Counted from the stretch's first letter, positions 25,194-34,203 are shown. The stretch is 43,076 bases of DNA from Treponema sp. (GCA_017962965.1 JAGCUI010000008.1:1-43076), one strand, 5' to 3'. Notes: generated from the letters alone by a model not told the origin. Translations and numbers: made by a program.

Positions 25194-26027
25194 TTAAAAT
25201 CTCCAGTTTGCAAAAACCTTGAAGTTTGAATCTACATAATAAAGCGGGCGTTCAGAAGGCTGGGCAATTCGTGAATATTCAAGATTTAATCCCATACCGG
25301 TTGAAAAATGTTCTGTAGCTTTAAGATTGTAGGTAAAATCAAGGAAAATTGACTGATAGTTATGAATGCTTAAAAAGTTTCCAAGAGTGAAAATCTTTAA
25401 AAAGTTTTCTTCGGCATATTTCATAAGCTCGGCACTGCAGCCTGCAAAAGGTGGACGAACTCCAAAGCCAATCAAAGGAATGCCGCCTGTAAGACTAAGT
25501 GAATTACGCTCATCAATTATGTAATTTGCTGTACAAACTGGTCCAAGAGAAAAAAGCCCGGTAATTGAAGGATAATTTTCAAACTGAAGATAAGCGTTGC
25601 AGGCAAAAGTTCCTCCCGCATAAACCTGGAATTTTTGGTTTTCAAAAACACCGTAGCTCAAATCATACTGGAGCTTTATTCTGTGGAAAGAAAGGCTACT
25701 CACACTTGCCTGATAGAATTCTTCTCCGGTTACAGGATCGTATGTTTTATAAACAACGGCTGTGTCGGTCATGGAAGAATTTGGCTTTGTAAAAAAGTAA
25801 TCGGCAATAATTTTGTGCATAAAGTTTCCCTTGGTGATTTTTGTTTCCAGCTGGATGCGTGGTGTAAAAAATCCTTGAGAAATATTGGAAAAAGAAGATT
25901 CTTTGTATGAGCCGAATGTCCAGTTGATGGATGCTGTAAGCTCTACCGATGTTTTTTCCTCCGAAAATAAAGATGCACCGCTAAACAAAAACACGGCCAT
26001 CACAACAGATAAATAAAATTTTTTCAT
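25194..26027 (-). CDS. Exported, probably outer-membrane beta-barrel protein
   Basis: The 277-residue product has a signal peptide (MKKFYLSVVMAVFLFSGA, cleavage near SLFSEE). Many aromatic amphipathic strands and a C-terminal aromatic end (VFANWRF) suggest a barrel in the outer membrane. No family is recognised. GGAGG precedes the ATG. It is likely cotranscribed with the downstream S41 lipoprotein. Confidence 0.75.
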   Translation of the reverse strand: MKKFYLSVVMAVFLFSGASLFSEEKTSVELTASINWTFGSYKESSFSNISQGFFTPRIQLETKITKGNFMHKIIADYFFTKPNSSMTDTAVVYKTYDPVTGEEFYQASVSSLSFHRIKLQYDLSYGVFENQKFQVYAGGTFACNAYLQFENYPSITGLFSLGPVCTANYIIDERNSLSLTGGIPLIGFGVRPPFAGCSAELMKYAEENFLKIFTLGNFLSIHNYQSIFLDFTYNLKATEHFSTGMGLNLEYSRIAQPSERPLYYVDSNFKVFANWRF

Positions 26028-26211
26028 TTAAAACCTCCGCGTGCAATAACTGCAAAGTTGATTTAGTTTTGTAAGCCCATGATACACGGCAAAAGGTAAT
26101 AAAAAAATTAGGGAAAGTACCATTTTTTTTAAAATAGAAAAATTTAGGGGAAACCCTTAGAAAAAAATGAGGAGAAAAAAGGATGAGGGGCGCGGGAAAA
26201 ACCTTGAAAAA

Positions 26212-27069
26212 TTAAAATTTATTCTGCAGGCGCGAAAAAAGCTCCAGGCGGTTTTTTACACCGATTTTTTTGTAGATGTTTGCAAGGTGTGCTTCAATTG
26301 TTTTTTCACTTACAAAGAGAGTTTCTGCCAGTTCCTTGTTAGATTTTCCGTCCAGCAAAGAAGTGATGATTTCCTGCTCGCGTTTTGTAATGGAAAAATC
26401 CTTTATAAAGGCCGGATCCAGAGTTTTTTCTGTTTTTGTAATGGGAGAAGAAAAATAAAAGCGGTAAAAAATGTGATAAATCAAAATTGAAACAGAGATG
26501 ATAAAAATAAACGGCGCACTTTGAACAAAAAATGAAAGGATGAGATTTAAGGCAGCCAAAACAGTGATGCACCAGCGTTCTTTTCTAAAAGCACCCTTAT
26601 CGATTCGTTTGCAAAAAATTATTCCGATAAAAACTGCCACTGCGGCCGGAATCCATATGCCAAGGATGTTTAGAATTTTGTAAGGATGCTCGATGGATGG
26701 AATAAAAATAGAAATTATAGAAAACAAAAGTGCACAGAAAGCATAAAAAGCAAAAACCTTTCTTAAAGGAGAAGCCTGGCTTATTTTAATAAAATCCAGA
26801 GAAAAGCTTGTGATTCCGTAAGAAAAGATGAGGGAAAGAAGCCCGCCGAAAATGCAGATAAAAATTCTGTTTGTAATGGCTCCATGAATTAAAACATAGA
26901 AAGAGTTTGTGCTTATAAGGAAAAAGGCCAGAAGAATCAAAAGCACATGCATAAAAAAAGCCTTCTTAAAGCGGAAGAAAAAGAAAAGCGAAATCACGCC
27001 CGCCGCAAACGAACTCAAACAAGCCCCCGCCAGAAAAACTTCTTCCAAAAACCCCTTAATTTCCGCCAT
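26212..27069 (-). CDS. Membrane-anchored LuxR-type transcriptional regulator (second copy of the architecture)
   Basis: The 285-residue product has about seven membrane helices (residues 10-195) and a C-terminal LuxR HTH: ITKREQEIITSLLDGKSNKE, then LAETLFVSEKTIEAHLANIY. This HTH matches the GerE consensus better than the regulator at 747-1499. The ATG at 27069 with GGAG 10 bp upstream was chosen over an in-frame TTG at 27078. An extended -10 (TGCTATAAT, 27101-27109) lies upstream with a normal leader. The signal it senses is unknown. Confidence 0.82.
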   Translation of the reverse strand: MAEIKGFLEEVFLAGACLSSFAAGVISLFFFFRFKKAFFMHVLLILLAFFLISTNSFYVLIHGAITNRIFICIFGGLLSLIFSYGITSFSLDFIKISQASPLRKVFAFYAFCALLFSIISIFIPSIEHPYKILNILGIWIPAAVAVFIGIIFCKRIDKGAFRKERWCITVLAALNLILSFFVQSAPFIFIISVSILIYHIFYRFYFSSPITKTEKTLDPAFIKDFSITKREQEIITSLLDGKSNKELAETLFVSEKTIEAHLANIYKKIGVKNRLELFSRLQNKF

Positions 27070-27100
27070 TTTTTGCAAACTCCAATTCTTTGTTTTCTAT

Positions 27101-27109
27101 ATTATAGCA
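27101..27109 (-). promoter_or_regulatory. Extended -10 promoter of the second membrane LuxR gene
   Basis: TGCTATAAT on the minus strand gives a leader of about 25 nt that contains GGAG, so this gene shows the same -10 type as the leaderless-looking genes but with a normal ribosome-binding site. Confidence 0.5.
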
Positions 27110-27126
27110 TGAATAAGAAAATATAA

Positions 27127-27720
27127 TCACTTTTTCTTAGTATCTACTTTAAAAAGCCCGTGGTGGTTGCAGTAAGCCACAAAAAACTTTGCCCTGCTTA
27201 TTTTGAATCGTGCCTGGGCGGCGCTTTCGGGATAAAGTTTTATAAATTCCACACCATTATCATAAACTGCGGCAATAAATGAAATGTAGTGGTCCTTTGT
27301 CATCGGGTGATCAAGGCTTACAAAGTATTCATCTTCTACCGTCTGGATTGTAAAAGCGTGCTCATCATCATTTTCTTCTGCTTCCAAAGGAGGAAGTGTG
27401 ATTCCGCAACAGCTTATAACGGCTTGTCCTGTTGTTTGAATTACATTGCCGCAAACAGGGCAGGTATAAAACAAAACTTTTTTCATATTAAAAGACCTGT
27501 TTTGATTACGCACCTCGTTTCCGGAAAATAATTCAATCACAGAAATATCCAAGGCCTTTGCAAGTGGTTCTAAAAGTGAAATATCTGGAAGCCCGTGTCC
27601 GTTTTCCCATTTACTCACAGTTTTATTACTCACAAATATTTTCTGACTAAGCTCGTCCTGAGTAAGAGCTTTTTCTTCGCGCAGTCTTTTTATTGTTGCG
27701 CCGGTAATATAATTGTCCAT
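27127..27720 (-). CDS. HTH regulator fused to a desulfoferrodoxin (superoxide-reductase-like) domain
   Basis: The 197-residue product starts with a Cro/C1-type HTH (residues 5-60; QDELSQKIFVSNKTVSKWEN). Residues 86-197 match desulfoferrodoxin. The desulforedoxin-like iron site has C87, C90, C104 and C105 (TCPVCG...SCCG). The superoxide-reductase site has H121, H138, H144, C184 and H187 (DHPMTKDHY and YCNHHG), with the 6- and 3-residue spacings of the enzyme. E120 stands where the catalytic lysine of EKH is expected. A redox or superoxide sensor is inferred rather than an enzyme. AAGGAG precedes the ATG. Its target genes are unknown. Confidence 0.88.
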   Translation of the reverse strand: MDNYITGATIKRLREEKALTQDELSQKIFVSNKTVSKWENGHGLPDISLLEPLAKALDISVIELFSGNEVRNQNRSFNMKKVLFYTCPVCGNVIQTTGQAVISCCGITLPPLEAEENDDEHAFTIQTVEDEYFVSLDHPMTKDHYISFIAAVYDNGVEFIKLYPESAAQARFKISRAKFFVAYCNHHGLFKVDTKKK

Positions 27721-27734
27721 AAAAATCTCCTTAA

Positions 27735-27748
27735 AGGCATTTGTGCCT
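27735..27748. promoter_or_regulatory. Small hairpin upstream of the HTH-desulfoferrodoxin start
   Basis: AGGCA-N4-TGCCT lies just before the AAGGAG of the HTH-desulfoferrodoxin gene. Further up, CTACG-TGT-CGTAG (27812-27824) is a short palindrome in the same intergenic region. Either could be an operator, but neither is proven. Confidence 0.35.
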
Positions 27749-27840
27749 GTTTTAAAACTACGCGTTGTTTTATTTATGCATAGATTATCACCTGTACCAG
27801 TGCTTTACAACCTACGTGTCGTAGATAAGAAATCTCTTAG

Positions 27841-27869
27841 TTGAAATATGGTCAAAGCAATGTTAATCT
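27841..27869 (+). promoter_or_regulatory. Promoter with -10 box 6 bp from the ATG (exported protein gene)
   Basis: TTGAAA (27841-27846), 17-bp spacer ending in an extended TGT, and TAATCT (27864-27869) lie 6 bp before the ATG at 27876. No ribosome-binding site is present. Confidence 0.55.
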
Positions 27870-27875
27870 TAAACC

Positions 27876-28409
27876 ATGAAGAAAGAGAAATTTTTATCAG
27901 CTGTTTTAATCATCCTTTTTATTTTTACAGGCAGTCTTTTTGCACAGCAAGCAGACAATTCACCCGAAAAAAAGCCTGTTTCATTCGATGATGTTATGGA
28001 AGCTATCTGGCCATGGCCGATTTTGTCGCTGGAGACTGGATATCCTGAACTATTTTCTTTTGATATTGGAATTGAAACTCTTTTTATTCCTGTTGGATAT
28101 GAAGATCGTGCAGGATTATATTTCTGTTACAGTTATGGTAAATCAAAGAACGATAGTTTTCACAGATTTTCTACTGGAGTGGCATACGGATTTATGGGAT
28201 TATTAGATGTAAGAGTTGGTTTAGGCGTTGGATTAATGCCAAAAAATGATGATACACTTCATACTTTTTTTATTGAAACTTCTTGCAGATTATTTATACT
28301 TGAGATAAAAGCAGTGTATGAAAGACCTCGCAATCCAGATAATCTTGTTCAATATTATAACAGCACTTATGATGATGGCGTAAAGTTTAAAATTGGTATT
28401 TCTCTATAA
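27876..28409 (+). CDS. Exported small protein, probable outer-membrane barrel
   Basis: The 177-residue product has a signal peptide (cleavage near LFAQ, residue 24) and then beta-rich, glycine- and aromatic-containing stretches (RVGLGVGLMPK, VKFKIGISL), typical of small outer-membrane proteins. The family is not recognised. It has no ribosome-binding site and its ATG follows a promoter-like -10 by 6 bp. Its last 23 bases overlap the end of the convergent HAD gene. Confidence 0.72.
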   Translation: MKKEKFLSAVLIILFIFTGSLFAQQADNSPEKKPVSFDDVMEAIWPWPILSLETGYPELFSFDIGIETLFIPVGYEDRAGLYFCYSYGKSKNDSFHRFSTGVAYGFMGLLDVRVGLGVGLMPKNDDTLHTFFIETSCRLFILEIKAVYERPRNPDNLVQYYNSTYDDGVKFKIGISL

Positions 28410-29079
28410 CCTTTAAAACATCCATCTGCTTTTGGGCATGTTCAAATTCGTCCAGAATGGGGCACGGAATATGAGGCTCATAGGCTAAAGACGAAAACCA
28501 TGTACACTGAAGAGGATGCATTCCGGCGTCACGGGCACCATATAATTCTTTTGAACCACCGTCTCCAACATAAAGACATTCTTCTGGTTTTACTCCAAGC
28601 TGTTCAATCATTTTCTGGTACATCTGTGGAGCGGGTTTCATAATTCCCTGTTCAAAAGAAATAAGAGGAACATCAAAATAAGGAAAAAGCTTACTTTTGC
28701 GGATTAAATCACGTTCGTCGGAAAAGGTATTTGTAATAAGCCCGATTTTAATTCCGCGTGCTTTTAATGCGTCTAAAAGTTCAAAGGTTTCATTAGGGAT
28801 TGCATCAAAGGTGTCTTTTAAGGCAGCAAGGCGGTTATTCACAATTGTTTGCACTTTTTCCGGTGTATAAATACCGATTTTTTTGAATACCAGTGTAAGC
28901 CCTTCTTCTATCGTATATTTACCGGTACTTCTGTCGTTTTCGATTATGTGCCATTCTCTTCTAAAATTTTCTAAATCATCAAGCCCTACATCCTTTGCAA
29001 TGTGCTCGCTGAAATAGGTTCTTCCAACAAAAAGTGTTACCAGTGTTTCAAACATGTCAAAAACAACTGCCTTAATCAT
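28387..29079 (-). CDS. HAD-superfamily hydrolase (subfamily IA)
   Basis: The 230-residue product has HAD motif I VFDMFETL (nucleophile Asp, with Phe where phosphatases usually have a second Asp, as in dehalogenase-like members), motif II LITNTFSDE, lysine in MKPAPQMYQKM and motif IV VGDGGSKE. Its substrate is unknown; the missing second Asp makes a simple phosphatase less certain. GGAGG precedes the ATG. Confidence 0.87.
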   Translation of the reverse strand: MIKAVVFDMFETLVTLFVGRTYFSEHIAKDVGLDDLENFRREWHIIENDRSTGKYTIEEGLTLVFKKIGIYTPEKVQTIVNNRLAALKDTFDAIPNETFELLDALKARGIKIGLITNTFSDERDLIRKSKLFPYFDVPLISFEQGIMKPAPQMYQKMIEQLGVKPEECLYVGDGGSKELYGARDAGMHPLQCTWFSSLAYEPHIPCPILDEFEHAQKQMDVLKVIEKYQF

Positions 29080-29130
29080 TTTTAAATCCTCCGACTTTAA
29101 TTTCTAAGTTGATTATATCACATACATGGC

Positions 29131-29159
29131 TTGACAGAAAATCGGGTAACTGTTTGAAT
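29131..29159 (+). promoter_or_regulatory. Candidate promoter of the D-Ala-D-Ala ligase gene
   Basis: A perfect TTGACA (29131-29136), 17-bp spacer and TTGAAT (29154-29159) lie upstream of the AAGGAG leader. Confidence 0.5.
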
Positions 29160-29181
29160 TAAAAAAAAGGAGAATTAAAAA

Positions 29182-30207
29182 ATGAAAATTGTTATTTTAG
29201 CAGGCGGAACAAGTACAGAACGCGATGTATCCCTTTCTTCGGGATGTCAGATTTATAAGGCATTAAAACCAAGAGGCCATTCAGTAATTCTCCTGGATAT
29301 ATTTTTAGGCTTTAACGGGGATGTAAATACAGCGTTCCAAAGTGACCGTGACTGGGCAGCTGATATTGCTCCTGTAAAAGAAACAGCCCCTGATATTGAA
29401 CAGCTTAAAAAATTAAGAAATGATGATTCAAAATCTTTATTCGGTCCGAATGTTCTGGAGCTTTGTAAACAGGCTGATATTGTTTTTATGGCACTCCACG
29501 GAGACAGCGGAGAAAATGGAAAGGTTCAGGCAGCATTCGATTTATTTGGAATTAAATATACCGGTACAGATGCCTTGAGCTCTGCAATTGCAATGGATAA
29601 ATCAATTTCAAAACAGCTTTTCAGGGCAAACGGAATTAATACTCCAGAAAGCATCCTTCTTACAAAAAAAGAAGATGTTCCTGAACCAAAGCTTCCATGT
29701 GTTGTAAAGATTTGCAGCGGTGGTTCGAGCGTTGGAGTTTATATTGCAAAGACAAAAGAAGAATTTGATTCTGCAATAGACCAGGCTTTTAAATACGAAA
29801 ACAAGGTTCTTATAGAAGATTATATTAAGGGACGCGAATTTACAGACGGTGTTATAGAAGGTGTTCCTCTTCCAATTGTTCAGATTGAACCAAAACAGGG
29901 TTTTTATGATTATAAAAACAAGTACCAGGCCGGAAGCACAATCGAAACTTGTCCTGCAAAAATCACAAAGAGCCTTGAAGAAAAAATCCAGAGTACAGCA
30001 GTTAAAGTTTTTAATACACTTGGAATTAAAACCTATGCACGCGTGGACTTTATGGTTGATGAAAACGAAAACATTTTCTGTCTGGAAGCAAATACACTCC
30101 CAGGCATGACACCAACCTCCCTCATTCCGCAGGAAGCCGCCGTACTTGGAAAATCCTTTGCAGATTTATGCGAATGGATTATTCAGATTTCGCTTAAAAA
30201 ATACTAA
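29182..30207 (+). CDS. D-alanine--D-alanine ligase family protein
   Basis: The 341-residue ATP-grasp enzyme joins two D-alanines for peptidoglycan precursors. The N-terminal ILAGGTSTERDVSLSSG, FMALHGDSGENGKVQAAFDL, GTDALSSAIAMDKSISK, VVKICSGGSSVGV and the C-terminal ARVDFMVDENENIFCLEANT and LPGMTPTSLIPQEA blocks are all present. Substrate preference (D-Ala versus D-Lac or D-Ser) is not resolved. AAGGAG precedes the ATG. It overlaps the convergent MATE gene by four bases at their stops. Confidence 0.92.
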   Translation: MKIVILAGGTSTERDVSLSSGCQIYKALKPRGHSVILLDIFLGFNGDVNTAFQSDRDWAADIAPVKETAPDIEQLKKLRNDDSKSLFGPNVLELCKQADIVFMALHGDSGENGKVQAAFDLFGIKYTGTDALSSAIAMDKSISKQLFRANGINTPESILLTKKEDVPEPKLPCVVKICSGGSSVGVYIAKTKEEFDSAIDQAFKYENKVLIEDYIKGREFTDGVIEGVPLPIVQIEPKQGFYDYKNKYQAGSTIETCPAKITKSLEEKIQSTAVKVFNTLGIKTYARVDFMVDENENIFCLEANTLPGMTPTSLIPQEAAVLGKSFADLCEWIIQISLKKY

Positions 30208-31529
30208 AACTTAATTTTTAAAAATCTTATAAGGTTGATAAGGGCACGCAATGCTTCGTCCAGTAAAACTGCGATGAAAACTCCGAGTATTCCGAGCTTG
30301 AAAATAAATACACAGAGTGCTGCAATACTAACAACACCGGCAGTTCCTATACTCTGAGTTATGAGCATCCATCTTGTGTCTCCATAACCACGGATTCCGC
30401 TTCCAAGAATAATGTTGCCCGACTTTCCAAAAAGATTTACTGCCATCAAGATGATGTAAACAACGGAAATCCTTAAAACTTCTTCATCTGTTGTAAAGAG
30501 TCTGAGAGGAAGCTTTGGGAAAATCGAAATAAAAATGAGTGTAATGGCTGCAACACAGAACGACCATCTGATTGCAGTTTTTACAACATCGCGGTAAAGT
30601 TTGTGATCCTTTGCTCCCGTTGCTTCTCCTGTAATTGTCAAAGTTCCGCTTCCAAGAGCAGCAATTATTACAACAATAATGATTTCTACAGTGAATACCA
30701 TTGAATAAATTCCGGCTGCCATTTCGTTGATTGTGTTTAAAATTCTGATGATGCAGAGGTTTCCGATGTTCCACAGTAAATCTTCCAGTGCAGAATTTAC
30801 ACCAAGCCTTAAAGACTTAATGTAAGGACTGATTTTTGAAGCAATAATTCTCTTTAATCCAGGGCTTGTAAAGAACTTGTCCTTTTTTCTGATTGTTACG
30901 TACATAAGATAGAAGGCACCAATGAATTCTGCAATTGTTGTTCCAAGAGCCGCACCAATAATTTCCATTCTAGGGAAACCAAGATTACCAAAAATCAAAA
31001 GCCAGTCTAAGATGATGTTTAAAACAGAACGTATGATTCCGTAAGTAACGAGCGGCTTTGTATAATTTGAAGTCTGGAAAACTACACCGTATGAAGCACC
31101 AAGTCCAATAATAAGGAAAACAGGAGCATAGATTCTTGTATATGTAACACAAAGCTTCATTACATTTGGAGTAACTCCCATCATTTTAAATACTGTAGAA
31201 CCGCAGAAAGTCCAGAATAAGAACATTATTACAGGAAGGATGTTGTGATATTTTACCATTGAGGCTGCATAGTTTTTTGCCTTTTCAAGATCCTTTTCTC
31301 CAACTGCCTGGCTGATTAAAATTGAAGCACCAACAGAAAGAGAATAAATAAAAGACATTGTTGTCCACATTGGAGCTGTTGCGTTTCCAAGTGCACTCAT
31401 ATAAATAATATCAAGGCGTCCCAAAAAGCTTCTATCTATAATCATCTGAACCTGAGAAATAAGGTTACTGAGCATAATAGGGACAAAGATTTTTACAAGC
31501 TTATTTTTGTATTCGCTTTTAAATAACAT
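30204..31529 (-). CDS. MATE-family efflux transporter
   Basis: The 441-residue protein has about 12 transmembrane helices in two similar halves, typical of MATE exporters driven by Na+ or H+. MIIDRSFLGRLDIIYMSALG (helix 1-2 region) and GASILISQAVGEKDLEKAKN match the family. Typical substrates are cationic drugs or toxic metabolites. AGGAT lies before the ATG. Confidence 0.9.
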   Translation of the reverse strand: MLFKSEYKNKLVKIFVPIMLSNLISQVQMIIDRSFLGRLDIIYMSALGNATAPMWTTMSFIYSLSVGASILISQAVGEKDLEKAKNYAASMVKYHNILPVIMFLFWTFCGSTVFKMMGVTPNVMKLCVTYTRIYAPVFLIIGLGASYGVVFQTSNYTKPLVTYGIIRSVLNIILDWLLIFGNLGFPRMEIIGAALGTTIAEFIGAFYLMYVTIRKKDKFFTSPGLKRIIASKISPYIKSLRLGVNSALEDLLWNIGNLCIIRILNTINEMAAGIYSMVFTVEIIIVVIIAALGSGTLTITGEATGAKDHKLYRDVVKTAIRWSFCVAAITLIFISIFPKLPLRLFTTDEEVLRISVVYIILMAVNLFGKSGNIILGSGIRGYGDTRWMLITQSIGTAGVVSIAALCVFIFKLGILGVFIAVLLDEALRALINLIRFLKIKF

Positions 31530-31652
31530 ATAATCCTCACTCGGTGAAATCCAAAATTGACGTAGAAGTAAATATACATTCTATTATAAAAAAATGCTAT
31601 ACACTTGTAGGGAAAAGAAATATAATTAACTAACATATTTTGTGAGGTTAAC

Positions 31653-32471
31653 ATGAAAATTTCAAAAGGAACTATTGTACTTATTGTTGTGCTCGCAGTG
31701 CTTGTAGCAATGGGCATTAAAAATTCAAAAAAGGAAAAATCACTGAATGAAAAAATCCTTAAGGAAGTAACTCTTGTAGCGGATGGAAAAGTTCAGTCTG
31801 GAAATAACGGAAAGCTTGTTCTTGCAGCAGGAAAAATTAATTTTGAAGGTGACATTCAGTTTGAAGAACTTGATAAACCAATTAAATCATTTAAAGTAAT
31901 CAGAACCGTAAAGGATTTTGTTGAATACGAAAAAGACGGAGAAAAACATTACGACTGGCAGGAAAGAACACAGGCTAAATCAACTTGGGGTGCTCTTTTG
32001 GACCAGGTTTATTCAACTCAAAAAACAATCACTCCTACAATTGGAGAATTTACTCTTGATTCAAAGGGTCTTGAGCTTGTAAATGCTTCTTCTTATTACG
32101 AAACAGATAATCTTATTGCAGGATTAAAATGGAACGGTATGGAATATACAAACATGGGCCGCGATGATGCAGAACCAGGTGATGTAAGCATTACATACGA
32201 TTATTTTGACTGTCAGAAAAATGAATATCTTACAATTCTTGCAAAGCAGAGCGGAAATACCTTTGTTCCATATACTCTTGATAAAGAAGACGTTTACAGA
32301 GTTTTTAACGGAAAGATTGATTCTATGGAAAAACTTACAACCGAGCTTGATGTTCAGGTGCAGAAGAGTAACCGCGGACGCATTGCATTGTATGTTTTGA
32401 TTGTTCTTGTAGCCCTTCTTCTTATGTATAATAACGCAAAAACACTTAAGCAGAAAAAAGCAGAAAACTAA
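31653..32471 (+). CDS. TMEM43-family membrane protein
   Basis: The 272-residue product has an N-terminal membrane helix (about residues 7-22), a large extracytoplasmic loop and a C-terminal helix (about 246-261) with a short basic tail. The middle part (FKVIRTVKDFVEYEKDGEKH, then YDWQER) resembles the RxVEMYQWxE region of TMEM43-like proteins, present in bacteria and eukaryotes. Function in bacteria is unknown. GAGG precedes the ATG. Confidence 0.7.
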   Translation: MKISKGTIVLIVVLAVLVAMGIKNSKKEKSLNEKILKEVTLVADGKVQSGNNGKLVLAAGKINFEGDIQFEELDKPIKSFKVIRTVKDFVEYEKDGEKHYDWQERTQAKSTWGALLDQVYSTQKTITPTIGEFTLDSKGLELVNASSYYETDNLIAGLKWNGMEYTNMGRDDAEPGDVSITYDYFDCQKNEYLTILAKQSGNTFVPYTLDKEDVYRVFNGKIDSMEKLTTELDVQVQKSNRGRIALYVLIVLVALLLMYNNAKTLKQKKAEN

Positions 32472-32484
32472 GGATTTTTAAAGA

Positions 32485-33225
32485 TTAATCATCAAATTCC
32501 ATGCAGCATTCAAACACTGTTCTCAAGGATTCTTTGATGTAGATGTAAATTTTTTTGTCCTGAGTGTGTTTGTAAATCTTTAAAAGCTGGCCTTCTTTAC
32601 TTTCACCTGTATAGTGAACTTCGAGTTCCTTAATTTTGTGGGAAAGGAGGAAGGCTTCATCAAAAACACCAAGAGCAAGCTTGATATATTCAATGTTATT
32701 TAAATGATGAGACAAATCTATCTGGTACGAACGGATTGTGTGCTCGTAAATAAAATCATCGTCGTTAAATTCACCAGGGAAACGTTCAAAAGGTTCATTA
32801 AAAACTGCAGGAGGAAAGCCTTCTTTTGGGAAAGGAAGATCAAAAAGCTTCATAGGCCTGTGAGTCTGTGTACTCAAAACACATAATTCCTGGTTAGAAA
32901 CAACAAGAGTTTTTCCTTCTTTATCACGAATTTCTGAATTAACGTGGGTACGAAGTCCTGCATTATCAATCGGGTAAGTTTTAATTGCAATTTTATCATT
33001 CCAGTCCGGGCGGTCTGTAAAACGAACCTTCATTTTAGTAAAAACCCAGAACGCATTAAATTTTTTCTGGAAAATAACGCCGTCGCAGTCCATTGCATTA
33101 AAGCATTCGGTAAGATTGTCCTGAATTAAAAGAACTGTCTGTGCAACTCCAAGCTTTACGGCAGAATCAATAAAAGCCGATGTAATTCTTCTGTCTTTTT
33201 CGTGAATCATTTTTTCTGTTTCCAT
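32485..33225 (-). CDS. Acyl-ACP thioesterase (FatA/FatB-type)
   Basis: The 246-residue product has two hotdog halves as in bacterial acyl-ACP thioesterases, which release fatty acids from acyl carrier protein. The second half has the catalytic-region signature DLSHHLNNIEYIKLAL; the first has FWVFTKMKVRF and STQTHRPMK. AGAGG precedes the ATG. It begins 20 bp after the GH43 gene on the same strand, so the two probably share a transcript. Confidence 0.87.
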   Translation of the reverse strand: METEKMIHEKDRRITSAFIDSAVKLGVAQTVLLIQDNLTECFNAMDCDGVIFQKKFNAFWVFTKMKVRFTDRPDWNDKIAIKTYPIDNAGLRTHVNSEIRDKEGKTLVVSNQELCVLSTQTHRPMKLFDLPFPKEGFPPAVFNEPFERFPGEFNDDDFIYEHTIRSYQIDLSHHLNNIEYIKLALGVFDEAFLLSHKIKELEVHYTGESKEGQLLKIYKHTQDKKIYIYIKESLRTVFECCMEFDD

Positions 33226-33245
33226 TTTGTACCTCTAAGATGTTT

Positions 33246-34175
33246 TTATTTTATTGCGTTTACTCCACGGCATTTTGCAATTGTGTTTATTGAGCCGTCT
33301 GCATTGTATTTAAATTCTGCAACACAAACGCTTCTGTGGAAAAGGCTGCCTCCAGGAAGCTCGTCTGTATGATAGAAAAGATATGAGTGACCTTTAAAAT
33401 CTGCAATTCCCGGATGATTTGTAAAGCAAGGGCCTTCTTCCATCAAAACTCCGCCGTAAATCCATGGTCCTGTTGGAGATTTTGAAGTTGAATAGGCAAA
33501 ATGTTCGTTGCGTTTTTCGCCCGGAGCAAATGCGGCATAAACCATGTAGTAAAGTCCGTTTCTCTTATAAAACCATGGACCTTCGCCGTAAGATGTTCCT
33601 GTGTTGTGGCTTCCCTTTGCAAATGACTCCTCTGTCATAGGAATTTTTACAACGCCTGTTTTTGTATCATAAGAAACCATATCTTCGTTTAAAAGAACAT
33701 AGCGTAATTCAGGGTTTCCAAAATAAAGATAAGCCTGGCTGTCGTCGTCGATAAATACAGTCGGGTCAATGTCGTTCCAGTCTCCTTCGTCTACAAGAGG
33801 GTGCCCTATATCTTTAAAAGGTCCTGCAGGATTGTCAGAAACTCCAACTCCAATAGCCATTCCACCGTCTTTTTTGTGTACAGGGCAGTAAAGATAGAAT
33901 TTTCCGTTTCTTTCTATACACTGTGGAGCCCATGCTCTGTCGTTTGCCCATTCAATATCATCAAGAGAGAAAATCTTTCCGTGGTCTGTCCAGTTCACCA
34001 TGTCTTTTGTAGAATAACATCTCCAGTCGAACATAGTGTAAAAATCATTTATAAGCTTGTCTTCATCATGTGTTACATAAAGATAAAGTGTGTCCTTGTA
34101 AACCATTGGCGCTGGATCTGCCGTATAGATATCCTTAATAATAGGATTTTCGTGAAAAGTTTTTTCTTCGCTCAT
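33246..34175 (-). CDS. Glycoside hydrolase family 43 (xylosidase/arabinofuranosidase type), without signal peptide
   Basis: GH43 enzymes invert arabinose or xylose linkages of xylan side chains and oligosaccharides. The 309-residue five-bladed-propeller domain shows the three acidic catalytic residues D20 (YTADPAPM), D137 (NDIDPTVF) and E198 (YGEGPWF). No signal peptide is visible, so intracellular action on imported oligosaccharides is inferred, in keeping with the GH10 gene at 8692. An AAGG-type site lies before the ATG. Confidence 0.9.
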   Translation of the reverse strand: MSEEKTFHENPIIKDIYTADPAPMVYKDTLYLYVTHDEDKLINDFYTMFDWRCYSTKDMVNWTDHGKIFSLDDIEWANDRAWAPQCIERNGKFYLYCPVHKKDGGMAIGVGVSDNPAGPFKDIGHPLVDEGDWNDIDPTVFIDDDSQAYLYFGNPELRYVLLNEDMVSYDTKTGVVKIPMTEESFAKGSHNTGTSYGEGPWFYKRNGLYYMVYAAFAPGEKRNEHFAYSTSKSPTGPWIYGGVLMEEGPCFTNHPGIADFKGHSYLFYHTDELPGGSLFHRSVCVAEFKYNADGSINTIAKCRGVNAIK

Positions 34176-34203
34176 TTTTACTACCTTTTTAATGATTGTA
34201 TTG

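Noticed and set aside
26028..26211. Terminator or operator in the 184-bp gap before the exported barrel gene
   Set aside because: A short GGGG-AAA-CCC stretch near 26150 has a bulged stem and no convincing T-tract in either direction; no confident feature is claimed.
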